This document shows, piece after piece, positions 35,001 through 46,711 of a stretch of DNA of 64,000 bases. The translations under genes were made by a program, and so were the position numbers. The stretch lies in contig CM064571.1 of NCBI GenBank assembly GCA_032716605.1, positions 18,449,856-18,513,855 on the forward strand, written 5' to 3'. Source of the DNA: Paralithodes platypus (taxonomy: Eukaryota > Arthropoda > Malacostraca > Decapoda > Lithodidae). Within the stretch, counting starts at the first letter, position 1. Each line of letters begins with the position of its first letter. Under the pieces are notes generated by a model that saw only the letters and a list, made by a program, of their open reading frames with translations, had not been told where the DNA came from and searched no databases.

Positions 35001-37939
35001 ATTACCTCTTTGTTTTCCCTGTAGTTCACTGCTGGGATTACCGTCGCTTTATAGTGTCCGGGAGCGGGCAGGGGGCGGAGGAGGAGCTACAGTTCACCAG
35101 GCAGTTGATAGACCGTAACCTGAGCAACTATTCCGCCTGGCACTATCGGTCCAAGTTACTGCCCCTCATACACCCTCCATCACCCAACACACCACACCCT
35201 ATCTCTGAGGCTGCACTGGTTAAGGTGAATAACTATATGGCTTGTATTATAGTCTCTTCATTCTAGGTTGGGCAGACATCATAACTTGTAACCTCTCATA
35301 ACTAAAAAAGGACTAGAATAATCTAGCTGATTTTTCTACCAAATAGGAAGACTTGGCTAGGAAATAGGTGTGGAAATTGACAGCTCATTTACTCTACTGT
35401 AGCCCGTTTCCCGGGCGTTTCTGCGCCCTCCTCAGCTCCCCGCCATGGAGTGGCTTCGGTCACTCAGGCTTTATTGTGGTCGGCAGGGTTCTGTGGGGGC
35501 TCTCGGTTATGGCCTTGGCCTTGCTCGGGGCCTTGGGACTGTTCGGCCAGGCAGCTTGGGGAAAAACAACAACAACAACCGTAGCCCTTTTTGAGTTACA
35601 GAGGTTAGAGGTTACAGTTCTGCCCAACCTAGAATGAACGCACTATAGTTCTTTTGTCTTTATCTTGTCTCTTTCCAGTTTTAGTTTGTTTATTTTGCAA
35701 GTTTTACATTATAATTATCACCCAACACACTACATCCTCTCTCTGAGGCTGCACTGTTTAAGAGGGCCCACCTCATTTTTTTATTTTATCTCTCTCTCTC
35801 CCTCTGGGTTGTATCCATTCGGCCCCATTTAGCCTACTGTTTTAAGACGTTTATCCCCATCCAGGTGTCAATTATCTTCCTAGCAAGTGGTAGCGAGCCA
35901 GCATATTTTTTATAATGTTTTTGATAGCCAGCCGGATTTCTCCATACAATGCTGGCTCGCGAGGTGGGCCCCCTTAAGGTCAGTAACTGTATGGCTTGTA
36001 TTCTATGACATACCCCTTCATTGTTGGTGATATTTACTACATTTTTTGGTAGAATGCCACCATTAGAACATGAAACTGAAATCGCACCTTGTGTGGACCT
36101 CTTGGTCTTAAATTGTGTTGTATTATTGTGAGCGGATACCTAAACTGAATAAAATTCTCTAATTCAAATATGAAACTTGCAAAAAAAAAAAAGAAATTGC
36201 ACAAGCGAACTTATCAAAATCACTATGTGGAAATAACATCTTGAAGATTTGTATTGTATGTGTTTACTCAGGCCCATTCCCCACTTTTCCTATTTTGTAT
36301 TATTATTATTTTTTAAGCAAAACAATGTTATGAAATAAAAAAATCACAAAAGCACCGTATTATAGTAACATGTAAAGAGTTAAGACTGAGGTTAGTGACT
36401 ATAGTCGGTTTATTTCCAGCTGATGGTAAATTGAATCCTTTAGCAGCTGATTTCTCGATACCTAATGGAAAAATATGAACCAAATTTGTCTCTGCATCAT
36501 ATTATTGCCAAGTTTTCATAATTAGCAGCATATTTCGCTACAAAATCTTTGTGATAGGTAAGTAGTTAAGATGAACGAACATATGACAAGTTACCATCAG
36601 CTGGAAAAAAATAGACTATAGTATTGTGTTATGTTGTTGTCAGGAGCTACAGATGGTGGTGGAGGCGGTGTTCACGGATCCTTCCGACCAGAGTTGTGTT
36701 ACGTTGTTGTCAGAGTTGTGTTATGTTGTTGTTACTGGTGTTGTGTTATGTTAATAACAATAATAATATGTTAATGTTTGATAATTTAATTTGACTTTAT
36801 ATTGTCCTTGTCCCAATTTTGGTTTGTTTAGTTTGCAAGTTTTACATTTTAATGTTGTTGTCAGGAGCTCCAGATGGTGGTGGAGGCGGTGTTCACGGAC
36901 CCTTCCGACCAGAGTCCTTGGTTTTTCCTGCGCTGGCTGGTCAACAGGCGAGACCACACTCCCAGGTACGGTACTCGGGTTGGGGGGATGTGTGTGTGTG
37001 TAGGTGTATGTGTTCACTTGCTTGTTCGTCAAGGGAAATCCACGCAATGCGAGCAAAGCTCATTATTATCGTGCCTCCTTAAATGGGAATGTATTGCGTG
37101 AAATGCATGTTAAGTGTTTATGTATCGTTGGAATGGCTGTGGATGTGTGTGTAGTCTGTATTTTAGCCAATTGGCGACATCTGGAAACGAAGGCTTAGGG
37201 TTAATCTGTACGGTACCATTCTCACTACGGTACCAGTCTCACCCGAAGGCTTAGGTTGACCAGTACGATACCCATCTCACCTTGTAACCGATCACCCCAA
37301 ATGGGACATCACAACTTCGTCCACTTACTCCAGGTTCCTATTTATACTGCTAGGTGAACAGAGGCTACACCGTAGGAGACTTCCCCAAATGTCTCTTCCC
37401 CGCCCGGGTCTCGAACCCTGGACCTTCTGATTGTGAGCCAGATGCGCTATCAGTTACGCCACGGGGAGGTGTGTGTGTGTGTAGATGTAATAATAATAAT
37501 AATAATAATAAACGGTTTATTAAAGAATGGCAGCCTCATGAGCTGAAAATACACATTTTACAATTTAGTGGATGAACATGAGATGTACAGATATGAGGAT
37601 GGTAAGCTTAGTTTACAAACAAAATAAATAAATACAATAATGATGCATGTGCAGAATACAAATTATCATAAAACAACCATGAGAGTAAGTGATATACAGT
37701 ACATATACACATTTATTTACTTACTCATATACAGAACATACGTATATACACGTACGTGCGCACATACATATACATACACATACATATATAGGAACATAAG
37801 AACATGCAGTAAGTGTGCACATGTCCGTATACACAAACGCTCACGTATGCACACAAACATACATACATACAGAAACTGTTTTGGTAAGGTCAGGTAAAGA
37901 GGGTGCGGGTACTACAATGGGAGGTTAATCCTCGTAGTG

Positions 37940-37978
<39 letters not shown>

Positions 37979-40900
37979 ATAATAATAATAAACGGTTTAT
38001 TAAAGAATGGCAGCCTCATGAGCTGAAAATACACCGTGTGTGTGTGTGTGTGTGTGTGTGTGAGACAGAAGGCGAAATATGGAAGAGCTGGGCGTTCTAT
38101 TGTTAAGGGTGGAAATACATGGATGAAGATACGCGAACACTTAATAATAGATAATGCTTATGCATAGATTTATAATCAGACGTTGCGCTAGTGAGCAATA
38201 TGTTCTCGCTCATATGTACGTATATTTACATACATATGTGCATATGACCATATAAATATAAATACACGTACAGTACATATATATATTATATACCTTATAT
38301 TCTCAACCGGGCTCGAACCATTGACAGAACGTACACACAGACATACATATACATAAATATATGCACATTACATGCATATATGCTCTTCTCTTATCCTACC
38401 TGATACTCTCAGCCGGGCTCGAACCACAAACAGTATACACTATACACATATATATATACATAAATAACGCATACATACATACACATATACGCACACATAC
38501 ATACACATATACTGCACATACATAGATACATATATACACATATACATAAACAAACTCAAGCAAATACATACATAATTATATTCTAATGCACACACATGTG
38601 TGAGTGTGTGTGTGTGTGAGTGTGTGTGTGTGTAGGTGTGGGAGTGTATCTGTGTATGTAGGTGGGGGGGGGGTTATTTGGCTGATAGTGAGGGTTATAC
38701 TTAATTGTTTCACTTCATTGGAATGCTACCTAAAGCCGGTATCACACGAGCGCTTTTTCTCTCAACATTTTCAACACTGGTCTGGCAGCTTATGAGATCA
38801 ACATTTAAAACTGAAATGCTAGGTTTTTCCAGGTTAAATAGGAATGGAAATATCCCCAGGCCCACTTTAGGATCAACCTTTCCTGGTACCTGGCGCGAGG
38901 TACGAAGCTCTGAAGGGAATTTAACCCTCCTAAAAACCCACAGGTTTTGAGATGCCTTGGGTGGGGTTCGAACCCTGGTTAGTGACGCACCACCAGGCCC
39001 GCGCGCTAACCCACTGTACTACCACGGACGTACTAAAAGTATAGCAACCTTAGTCCGATTTTTAAGAACCAGGTGATAGTCTCGTGGTGTTTTCACGTGA
39101 TGAGTTTATTGGACTTACCATCTACGACTATTTTACGCTATACCTGACGTCAACTCGGGTAGTACATTATTGTGGTTGCGGGACATTTTCGAGGGCATTA
39201 CGAAAACATTTTGGTTCACTAAGTTCATCTACCACCAATCTAGTTCCCAATATCAGTGCAAAATATTCAAAAAAAATTGTCAGAAAAATGTTAACCATCG
39301 AATGTTGAGTATAAACGCTCTCGTGTGATACCGGCCTTAGGGTGATAGGGTTGGTTAGAGGGATTTTAACAGTGAATTTTTGTGTTAAGCTGGTGTCACA
39401 CGAGCACATTTTCCGATTATTTTACATGAGCAAGTTTTTTGTCGTACTAATTTGAGGCTTTTTTGCATTAAAATTGAAATCTAGATGGAAGGTAGATTAT
39501 AATAGCTAGCTTAATTCTTATGGATCTTATATTTTCAAGCTGTCAGACAACAATTGCTCATAAAAATTTACAGAAAATTGCTCATGTGACTGTATGTATG
39601 TATGTACTCAGGCCCATTCCCTATTTTTGTTTTTTTTCTTTGGGTGGCCGACTCGAGACAGAGCTGCCTTATTTATATTTCTCCATTCCCTACAACAGAC
39701 TGGTGCAGGTAGGGTATGTGGGTGGTGTGAGTGAGGGGGGTGGAGGAGGATGGGTGGTGGTGGTGTTCTCTCGGGCGGTGGAGGCTACACGTCTACCCAC
39801 CATCACTATAGAATCAACACAACTCAACGGACTGGTCTGGACCGCTCCCGAAGCTCAACACTACTCTCATGTTTGGGTTAGTCTATTTTTAGTTATTCTT
39901 ATTAGTGCCCTTATGTAGAAAGAACCATTTTACATTTTCAATTGGTACAGTGAACTTCAAAAGTTTCTTGTTTGGCCAGTCATGATATTTCTGTTAGTCA
40001 TTTAATTAAATGTAAAGTGATCATTGACTGCTGTCAATACTTATTGGACATAATTAGTTATCAAATATTTATATCATATACAATAGTTTCATAATCATCA
40101 TTATTTGCTTAGTTTCTCATGTAATTTTATTTATTTTTCTAATTTTTCACTTCTCTCCTGCAGTACACAAAGGTTCAGCTTCCAACCAGCACCTCCCAAC
40201 ACAGTGTAACAGTGAGCCTTCCCACCCCTGCCCCTGCCTGGACCCTGAGTGTGGGTGGTGGTGGTGGTGGTGAGGGGTGCAGGGTGGTAAAGTGGGTGGG
40301 AGGGGTGGAGGCAGGGAGGGAGGAACTAACAGACACCGCTCGCTCTACACTGGAGGAGGTGCGGGAGAACTGTAACACGCTCGATGAACTGGATCCTGAT
40401 AATAAGTGTAAGTTGTGTGGATCCAAGAATTATTAATTAGAATCTTAATTTACAAAAGGCTATTCAATATTTGCAATAGTAACGTAACATAATTATAGAA
40501 AACATTTCACTTTGACCTATTAAAGTTACCCAAAATGGTAACTCTTAAGTTCTTAACACAATGAATCTGTCTTACAAAGCAGTTTCTCTGTCCCAAGGAG
40601 AACAATCACAAGGTATGTACAGGTTGACACATATTGCATAAATGGCAACATATGGTACCCATTTTAATCAGTAGCGAACACAATCGAGATACAGTGTTAC
40701 AATGCTGTATTATAGTCCAGATACTTTAGAACTCCCCTTACGGATCAAAGGTTCAAATTGGTGTAACCTTATATATATTTACGACTGTACCTTTACCTTG
40801 CTTCTGTTTGGAATGAAGAGACTGATTGATAATAACCACTCACTAGGAAAATGAAAGACAGAAATATAAGATTTCAACTGTATTCTATAACATTACCGGT

Positions 40901-42455
40901 ATTAGGCAAGATTACCTGACAGATAATGATGCAGTTTTTAACGCCGTGCACTCACTTGATTAACAGGGCTAGGGTGTGCTCTACTAGATGTGTGTGTGTG
41001 TTTTGTTTTTGTTTTTACATTAGTTTAACCAGACCACTGAGTCACTATAAGAGACTCTCATAGGGCTGGCCTGGATGTTTTCATGTATAGATATAATCTT
41101 ACAACTGTTATTTATTTTTCTAGGAACTGCAAGAAAAATTTAAATCTTGTAGTTTTTACCTTTGTATTTTAATTAGAGCTTACTTACCAGTACTGTACTA
41201 TATTTGTCAGGGGTGTTGGTAACATTAGTTGACGTACTGTGGGCTCTGGACCCCCGGACACACCAGCGCAGGATACATCACCACCTCAGTCAACTACAAC
41301 ACCTAGACCCTCTCAGAGCATCATACTACGCTGATATGAGTGAGTCCAGGCAGTATTCTCATACCCACTCTATCACCCATGTTAACACTATCTGCTGCAA
41401 CCTCTCGGGGGAGGTTATAATTATATTTTGTTATATTACTTCATTGATTTAATTAATTAGGTTTATTTGTAAATAATTAGTGGGTTGGTGATGTGAAATT
41501 ATTATTGAAGATTTTTATTCCTGTTGCCATTTCAACCATTTTTTTTTAGTTTAACCCTAGACTAAGAAAAACACCACCCAGACCTCCTTCAAGACAAATA
41601 TGTAAATTTTTCGGTAGGAAAATGTTCTGGCCATTCCCCTAAATTGTAGGCTCGTTATCGCTTGCCCAGAAAAAATCAACACCGGGATGGGGCGAAATGT
41701 TTTATAATCGCCAAACAAACAGATTAACTTGCTCATGTAGTAATGTACACCTTATGTGGTGGATTGTGTTCTTTTTTATTTCATAAATTAAGATGTAAAA
41801 CTTGCAAACTAAACAAACCAAAATTGGGACAAGGACAATATAAAGTCAAATTTTATTTTAGTAAGCATTGTTTCCACATAGCAATTTTGATTAGTTATTT
41901 TGCCTTTATATTGTCTTTGTCCGAATTTTGGTTTGTTTAGTTTGCAAGTTTTACATTTTAATCATCGTGAGTACCGGTATTAATTTTCCTTAACCATTCC
42001 TTACTGTTGTACCTCCAGAGAGCAAGCTGGCTATGGAGACGACTCTGGAGCAGCATCGCATTGAGGCGTCGGCTGCCGGGTGTGACGGTCGCAGCTTCTC
42101 TCTTCCCGGCCGCTCTCTCACCCGGGTCACCTCCTCCCACCTCCTGGCCCTGGCTCACACTGTCAACCTGTCCAACAATAAACTGACCTCCATCGCTCCC
42201 CTGGCCGCCCTCGTAACATGCCGGGAACTAGTCCTGGACGGCAATAAAATCAAGAACTTAAACCCGCTGAGTGGCTTGAGTATGTTGGTGAAGCTATCTG
42301 TGGCTAATAATAAGGTAGAGTCGGTGGCGGGGCTGGAGAGTCTGAAGAGATTGGAGAGTCTCAACCTTAAGGGTAACCCAGTGTGTGAGGCCCAGAGCTG
42401 TGAGGAGGAGGTCAACAAGGTGCTGGGTAGTCTCAAGGAACTCACACTACGATGA
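32024..42455 (+). CDS. RABGGTA: Rab geranylgeranyltransferase alpha subunit
   Basis: Alpha subunit of the enzyme that attaches geranylgeranyl groups to Rab C-terminal cysteines with the beta subunit and Rab escort protein. Coding exons: 32024-32140, 33438-33556, 33863-34056, 35025-35224, 36865-36965, 39699-39876, 40164-40407, 41211-41339 and 42019-42455. All are GT-AG and in frame, giving 572 aa (human 567). PPTA prenyltransferase repeats occur at about 56-78 (LWNFRR), 103-120 (YGAWHHRAW), 140-155 ([10 protein letters not shown]), 177-190 (NYSAWHYR) and 224-238 (SPWFFLRW). Then comes a short, Gly-rich Ig-like domain (about 245-375), the LDP..R region (about 396-425) and a C-terminal leucine-rich repeat domain (about 455-560). 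The start is uncertain: family members begin MHGR, here MQHGR. CTCCTATATGCAG|CAT is a good acceptor, so the ATG may end an upstream exon. Confidence 0.96.
32600..33140. repeat. 540-bp polypyrimidine tract
   Basis: Almost only C and T on the plus strand in RABGGTA intron 1, with loose units such as CTTCCTTTCC and TCCTTCCTTC. An imperfect ~65-bp duplication is visible (32900-32950 and 32962-33015). Mirror-symmetric purine/pyrimidine DNA of this kind can form triplexes. Confidence 0.85.
34446..34652. mobile_element. ~205-bp foldback in RABGGTA intron 3
   Basis: Inverted ends TGTACAGTTTGCCACACATA and its mirror (GTGCGGAAAACTGTACA). The centre is CCACCTCCTACC..GGTAGGAGGTGG. Non-coding, no target duplication identified. 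Confidence 0.7.
35264..35640. mobile_element. Inverted-repeat element in RABGGTA intron 4
   Basis: Ends GGTTGGGCAG..TAACCTCT and AGAGGTTA..CTGCCCAACC are inverted. Related fragments lie at 7505-7680, 12060-12240 and 32215-32330. It is split by the (AAC)n retroposon at 35400-35577. Confidence 0.65.
35400..35577 (+). mobile_element. (AAC)n-tailed retroposon, copy 2
   Basis: Starts at GTTTCCCGGGCGTTTC and ends in AACAACAACAAC. GTAGCCC flanks both sides (35395-35401 and 35581-35587), a 7-bp target duplication overlapping the 5' junction. Heavily 5'-truncated compared with 45090-45682. Confidence 0.8.
36397..36621. mobile_element. MITE (family CTATAGTC), complete copy
   Basis: The left end is CTATAGTCGGTTTATTTCC and the right end is GGAAAAAAATAGACTATAG. 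GCTGATGGTAAATTGAATCC lies inside the left repeat. About 225 bp, in RABGGTA intron 4. Compare 5622-5843. Confidence 0.8.
36644..36694 (+). pseudogene. Partial duplicate of RABGGTA exon 5
   Basis: 51 bp encoding [17 protein letters not shown], identical in protein to the start of the real exon 5 (36865-36915). It has two silent base differences and the same preceding acceptor GTTGTTGTCAG. It then breaks off into TTGTGTTACG repeats and has no donor; reading on meets TAA near 36751. It cannot replace exon 5. Confidence 0.85.
37396..37468 (-). tRNA. tRNA-like sequence, Val(CAC)-type loop, probably a pseudogene or SINE head
   Basis: The minus strand folds as a tRNA: a 6-bp acceptor stem (TCCCCG/CGGGGA), TGGCGTAACTGATAGCGC as D arm, anticodon stem TCTGG/TCAGA around the loop CTCACAA (anticodon CAC), and a T arm CAGGGTTCGAGACCCGG with one mismatch. 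The first acceptor pair is C-A. It is in antisense in RABGGTA intron 5 beside GT and AAT microsatellites, which favours a retroposed head over a working gene. Confidence 0.4.
37470..38660. repeat. Microsatellite cluster (GT, AAT, CATA)
   Basis: Long runs of (TG)n (37942-37974, 38036-38061, 38598-38635), (AAT)n (37489-37512, 37975-37990) and ACATA-type repeats (37695-37870, 38215-38560). A 58-bp piece ending AAACGGTTTATTAAAGAATG..CTGAAAATACAC occurs twice, after each AAT run (37495-37556, 37976-38034). All in RABGGTA intron 5; open frames here are repeat translations. Confidence 0.88.
38730..39340. mobile_element. Inverted-repeat element with GCCGGTATCACACGAG ends
   Basis: Left CTAAAGCCGGTATCACACGA, right (inwards) CTAAGGCCGGTATCACACGA. 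A tRNA-like SINE piece is nested inside (about 38820-39045, B box GGTTCGAACCC inverted at 38958-38975). A related, shorter piece follows at 39392-39590 (AGCTGGTGTCACACGAGCAC). In RABGGTA intron 5. Confidence 0.75.
39605..39672 (-). mobile_element. LINE 3'-tail fragment next to RABGGTA exon 6
   Basis: TACTCAGGCCCATTCCC..GGGTGGCCGACTCGAGACAGA, preceded by a (GTAT)n run. It ends about 27 bp before the exon 6 acceptor at 39699, so this insertion defines the distal part of that splice region. Confidence 0.7.
41540..41965. repeat. T3 fragment plus inverted ACTTGCAAA repeats
   Basis: 41560-41730 is a decayed T3 element (AGACCTCCTTCAAGACAAAT, GGCTCGTTATCGCTTGCC). Then AAAACTTGCAAACTAAACAA (41798) and its mirror TTGTTTAGTTTGCAAGTTTT (41933-41952) face each other over 155 bp. 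In RABGGTA intron 8, ending 55 bp before exon 9. Confidence 0.7.
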
Positions 42456-43185
42456 GCCGCGGGGAAAACCAACACACAGATTTCAGACATGCCTTTGAGT
42501 GAATATATAAACACCATATGAGGAGGAGCACTTTATTTCAACATTCCTTTGATTTTTTTTTTGATTTTTTTACAGTACTTGGTTACTGAATTATAATAAT
42601 ATTGATAATCAGTTGTTTGAGCTATTCTCTTTCATGATTTGGTTGTAGTGTAACCTCCAATGTGCAAAGAAATTCTGTGTACTGTAGATAAATGTTATAA
42701 AATGCAACTAAAACTGAGGTTTGTACTGGGGGTATGTATACTCTGTTTCCTTTCAGCTGATGATAAATTGAATCCCTTAGCATCTAATTTCTTTAAGCTT
42801 GATACAGGTCTAGGGAGGAAACTAAAGAGATACATAAGTGAGCAAATAAATATGCCACTTACATTCCCAGTTTTTCATGGAGGTTGTTTGGGAATATAAT
42901 TAATGGCTAACCAAGAACTGCCTTGATCTGCTGAGTTATTAGTCAATATTTCTTAAGTTAAATTTAGGTTTAAGAGTTTTTATAGAAGTTATTATATTTC
43001 AATTGTAGTTAGGTTACAAGGCAGTTAATTGCAGTGTACTGAGACTTCAGTATTTCCTCAAATTGTGTCAAATATATTTCTTATTCCTACATATTTCCAA
43101 ATTGAGTGAACTAGCATTCATAGTGAGCAGCCGAATATCCATAATTTTGTGTCCGATTTGTTTGATTCATGGCTAGATAAGGGCA
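42456..43185. other. RABGGTA 3' UTR and flank
   Basis: Follows the TGA stop. The hexamer AATAAA occurs at about 42845-42850, a possible polyadenylation signal giving a ~400-nt 3' UTR. A MITE fragment (GCTGATGATAAATTGAATCC) joined to a T3 fragment lies at 42757-42830. Confidence 0.45.
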
Positions 43186-44085
43186 ATTATAATGTAAACT
43201 TGCAAAATAGACAAACCAAAACTTGGACAAAGACAATATAAAGGCAAAAGAACTAATCAAAATCGCTATGTGGAAACAACACTTTAGCAAAATATAATTA
43301 TGAAATTAAAATGTAAAACTTGCAAACAAAGTCAAACCAAAACTGGGACAAAGACAATATAAAGTCAAAACAAAGAACACAATAGAACACAATCCACCAC
43401 ATAGGGTGTACATCACTACACGAGCAAGTTAATCTGTTTCAATTATAATGTAAAACTTGCAAAATATACAAACCAAAACTGGAACGACTAAAGATAAACG
43501 CAAAGGAACTAATCAAAATCGCTATGTGGCAATAACGCTTAATAAAATATAATATGAAATAAAAGAACAGACATTCCAAAAATCTTGCTAGGACTCTTCA
43601 ATGCCATTTAAAATCCTTGCTGATTTTACCTGTTGATAGTTAGTGGATGGCATCATTGATCAAATGTAGGCCTTTGAATGAACTCAACAAAAGGTCAGAG
43701 AGCTTACTACTATACAAAACTTTGGCTGCACTAATTAAAATTAAAATGTAAAACTTGCAAACTAAACAAACCAAAATTGGGACAAGGACAATATAAAGTC
43801 AAATTAAATTATCAAAATCGCTATGTGGAAACAACGCTTACTAAAATAAAAATTATTAAATAAAAGAACACAATCCATCACATAGGGTGTACATTACTAC
43901 ATGAGCAAGTTAATCTGTTTTTGAATTTTGCAGAATTTATAATGTAAAACTTTCAAAATAAACAAACCAAAATGTATACGAACACAGTAAAAAGACAAAA
44001 CAACTAATCAAAATCGCTATGTGGAAACAACGCTTAAGTTAAATAATAATTTATAAATAAAAGAACACAGAATGTTTGAACCACA
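43186..44085 (+). repeat. Five-unit array of the ACTTGCAAA repeat
   Basis: Units begin near 43190, 43307, 43443, 43739 and 43938, all in one orientation. Each has TGTAAAACTTGCAAA, AAACAAACCAAAA and usually AATCAAAATCGCTATGTGG..AACGCTTA. Single copies occur at 20290, 22527, 35660, 36790 and 51010. No coding content; the unit ends suggest repeated self-insertion of an A/T-rich MITE. Confidence 0.75.
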
Positions 44086-45089
44086 CCAATCACATAAGCA
44101 CCATAACAGTTGAGTTGACTACATGCATCAGTAACTGATTCATTTCCAGTTCAATGCCAAGAAGCAGGAATTTTCCACCTACATGTGTGATAAATAATTG
44201 TAACTTTTAAGTGGTCAACACATTAATTTGACAACCCTCCCTGTGAGTGATAATGTGCCTGCAAGTTTTACATTATAATAAAGATTGGAAATAATTAAGG
44301 ACTGTCAGGGATATTTAATATCAGTGTGAATTTACAGTATAAATTTTATATTATTGTGGAAGTCTTATCTCAGTTCTGTCAGCTTTTTTATACATTATTA
44401 GTGGATGAACAAGTTTTAGACTAATTCATATGGGATTCATAACAGGGTAGCTAGGGGATAAGGTGGATTTGCAGCTTGTACGCAGAACTTTCCATTTCAT
44501 TATTGTTTCTTAAGACATGTTGCTGACCAAATTTCATGCAAATCTTTCTGTAAGCCATTTTTACGAATAATGTTGACAAAGAGGTGAAATTTTGCAAACC
44601 TTACTTCTTCCCAACAACATCACTGGAGATCATCATTAATAACTGCACTGCCACTGTCCACATTATGTATATTTTAAAGTTGAGTTAATGTTCACACTAT
44701 GGTAGAACATTCCAATGCACATTCTGATTTATTCCTTTTATAAAGTGAATAATTTAAGGTAATCTTTCCTTGATCTGTACAGTATATCTAAATCTGTGAT
44801 GAAATTTAACAGTAAGCCTTATAGCATTTACCATTTATGTATTTTGTTTATAAAACAATCTATTAACATATAACTTTCATGTTATGGGAAGGTCTCCCAT
44901 TTTCGTTTTGCACTTTGTTAATGAGTTGTAATAATGATTTATTAAGTATTGTAGTTTTCTTGATCCTGCTGAGAGTAGAAGTGTGTATATAGAAGCGGTG
45001 AGATAAGTTGGTGACCTAGACATAGTATTAGGGTTATGTATGTTACATGTACTGTATGGCGAGTTTGATGCATATTTGATATGGGGTGC
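44086..45089. other. Unassigned intergenic DNA
   Basis: A/T-rich, no gene or repeat copy recognised beyond a GCAAGTTTTACATTATAATA fragment at 44261. Confidence 0.45.
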
Positions 45090-45682
45090 CTGATCTAGCT
45101 AGCCCCCAACCACAGTTGTTGGCTGTGGACCTAACCTTTCCCCAAGGGCGGGTGCACAATCCCGAAAGGAGTTGAAATAGGGGAGCTATCCCCCCGCCAA
45201 AGGCGGATTTCTAGGGCCTTTCCTAGCTGATGCTGAGAGGATTGGGTTCTAGTCATGTGGTGATGGGCTGGTCTATCAGAGTGAGAGCTGAGCGATCTCT
45301 GCCATACCCATAGCTTACTCTGACTGTTCCTTTTACTTATATATCTTCTAGATCTCAAGTGATGGCATCTTTTCCGTGGATTGACCTCCCTACTACCAAC
45401 CTAAACGTTGGCAGATTGGGAGCCAAAGCGTCACATTTTTCCCTTGCCCCTCAACTTTCCCTTCATAATTGCTGAGGGGCACAGGGCTTTGGGTGAAGGT
45501 TTGGTTTCCCGGGCGTTTCCGCACCCTCCTCGGCTCCCTGCCTTAGAGTGGCTTCGGTCACCCAGGCTTTATTAGTGGTAAGCAGGGAGGGTTTTGTGGG
45601 GGCGCTCGTTTATGGCCTTGGCCTTGCTCAGGACCTTGGGGCTGTTCGGCCAGGCAGCCTGGGGAACAACAACAACAACAAC
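45090..45682 (+). mobile_element. (AAC)n-tailed retroposon, longest copy
   Basis: About 590 bp from GCCTGATCTAGCTAGCCCCC to AACAACAACAACAACC. It includes GGTGATGGGCTGGTCTATCA, GTGGATTGACCTCCC and TTGCCCCTCAACTTTCCC, which the minus-strand copy at 53284-54230 also has. No reading frame resembles a reverse transcriptase, so it is either the 3' UTR of a LINE or a SINE using its tail. Confidence 0.78.
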
Positions 45683-46314
45683 CTTTCCCCAAAGGGGCTT
45701 AACCTGCAAGGCAGCAGGTGTGGCGGTTTGCTCTCCTAGAGGGTTATGGATATTTCCCTCTCCCCCCACCCCTAGAGCTTTTGTTGTCGACTTGACTAAT
45801 TTTGCGTAGTTTTTCATCCCTCTTTCTATGTTTTTCCCCTCCTGTTCTTTTTCTATGGAGTCTGCAGAAAGCCGATTGGCCCATACAAGACAGATTCCTT
45901 TCACACCCAACCCTAATTATAAATCCGATAAAAAGGCCCAACTCCCTAACACCATGATGACCGACCTCACCAAAACGGTCAGAGGTCGTCATAAGTCAGC
46001 AGAGCCAATTAGCCCACATCAGACAGGTCTCCCTCACACCCAACTCATTTCGTCCATATGTCTATCTAATTTTTATCTTCAAGCTCCCTATCGTTCTTGA
46101 TCCCACTATAGCACTCGGTAGCCTATTCCACCCATCTACAACTCTGTTTCCAAACCAATTTTTTCTGAAACAAAATTTATCTATTTTGAAACCATTTGTT
46201 TGAGTTCTTTCGCTATCACTGAGCTTCAGTACATCTTTCATGTCCCTTTTATTTATCCCACTAACCCAAAGCTAACGAGTCCCATCCACCCGGAAATACG
46301 TATATGTATGTACT

Positions 46315-46500
46315 GTATACAGTATACTCAGGCACAATACCCCATCGCTGGGGGTGGCCAACTCGAGACAGAGCCCGAACAGAAACCACATTTAAAGTTA
46401 ACATTCTTAAGTCCAGGACCACTTTCGTGTTCCCTCACCCCTTTCTCTGTCTTGTCTAGTATGTGAATTTTACAAGGGGAGGAAGATTCCTACCATCCCA
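46315..46500 (-). mobile_element. LINE 3'-tail fragment
   Basis: ACTCAGGCACAATACCCCAT, GGTGGCCAACTCGAGACAGA, TTTACAAGGGGAGGAAGATT. Closest in the window to 28895-29075. Confidence 0.7.
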
Positions 46501-46711
46501 CCCCCATAGTAGGAAAAGAGACAGACAGAAATGGCTTGGATTGGGTAGAGGATGCCACATCTAACTCGGTCAGGATCAACCCTCACCCAAAAGGGTTATA
46601 CTGTAGTATATATAGTATTGTTATGAAGACAAGTTAACTTTTAGGAAAAATACAAAACAAGGTCATCTCACCTGAGGCCAGACTTATTACCACATTTACC
46701 CCAAAAATCTT

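Noticed and set aside
36644..36694. An additional coding exon of RABGGTA
   Set aside because: No donor site; it repeats the start of the real exon 5 and runs into a stop.
37640..37897. Tyr/Thr/His-rich 85-codon frame
   Set aside because: Translation of ACATA-type microsatellites.
43186..44085. CRISPR array
   Set aside because: Repeats are long, diverged and unevenly spaced, in a spliced eukaryotic genome.
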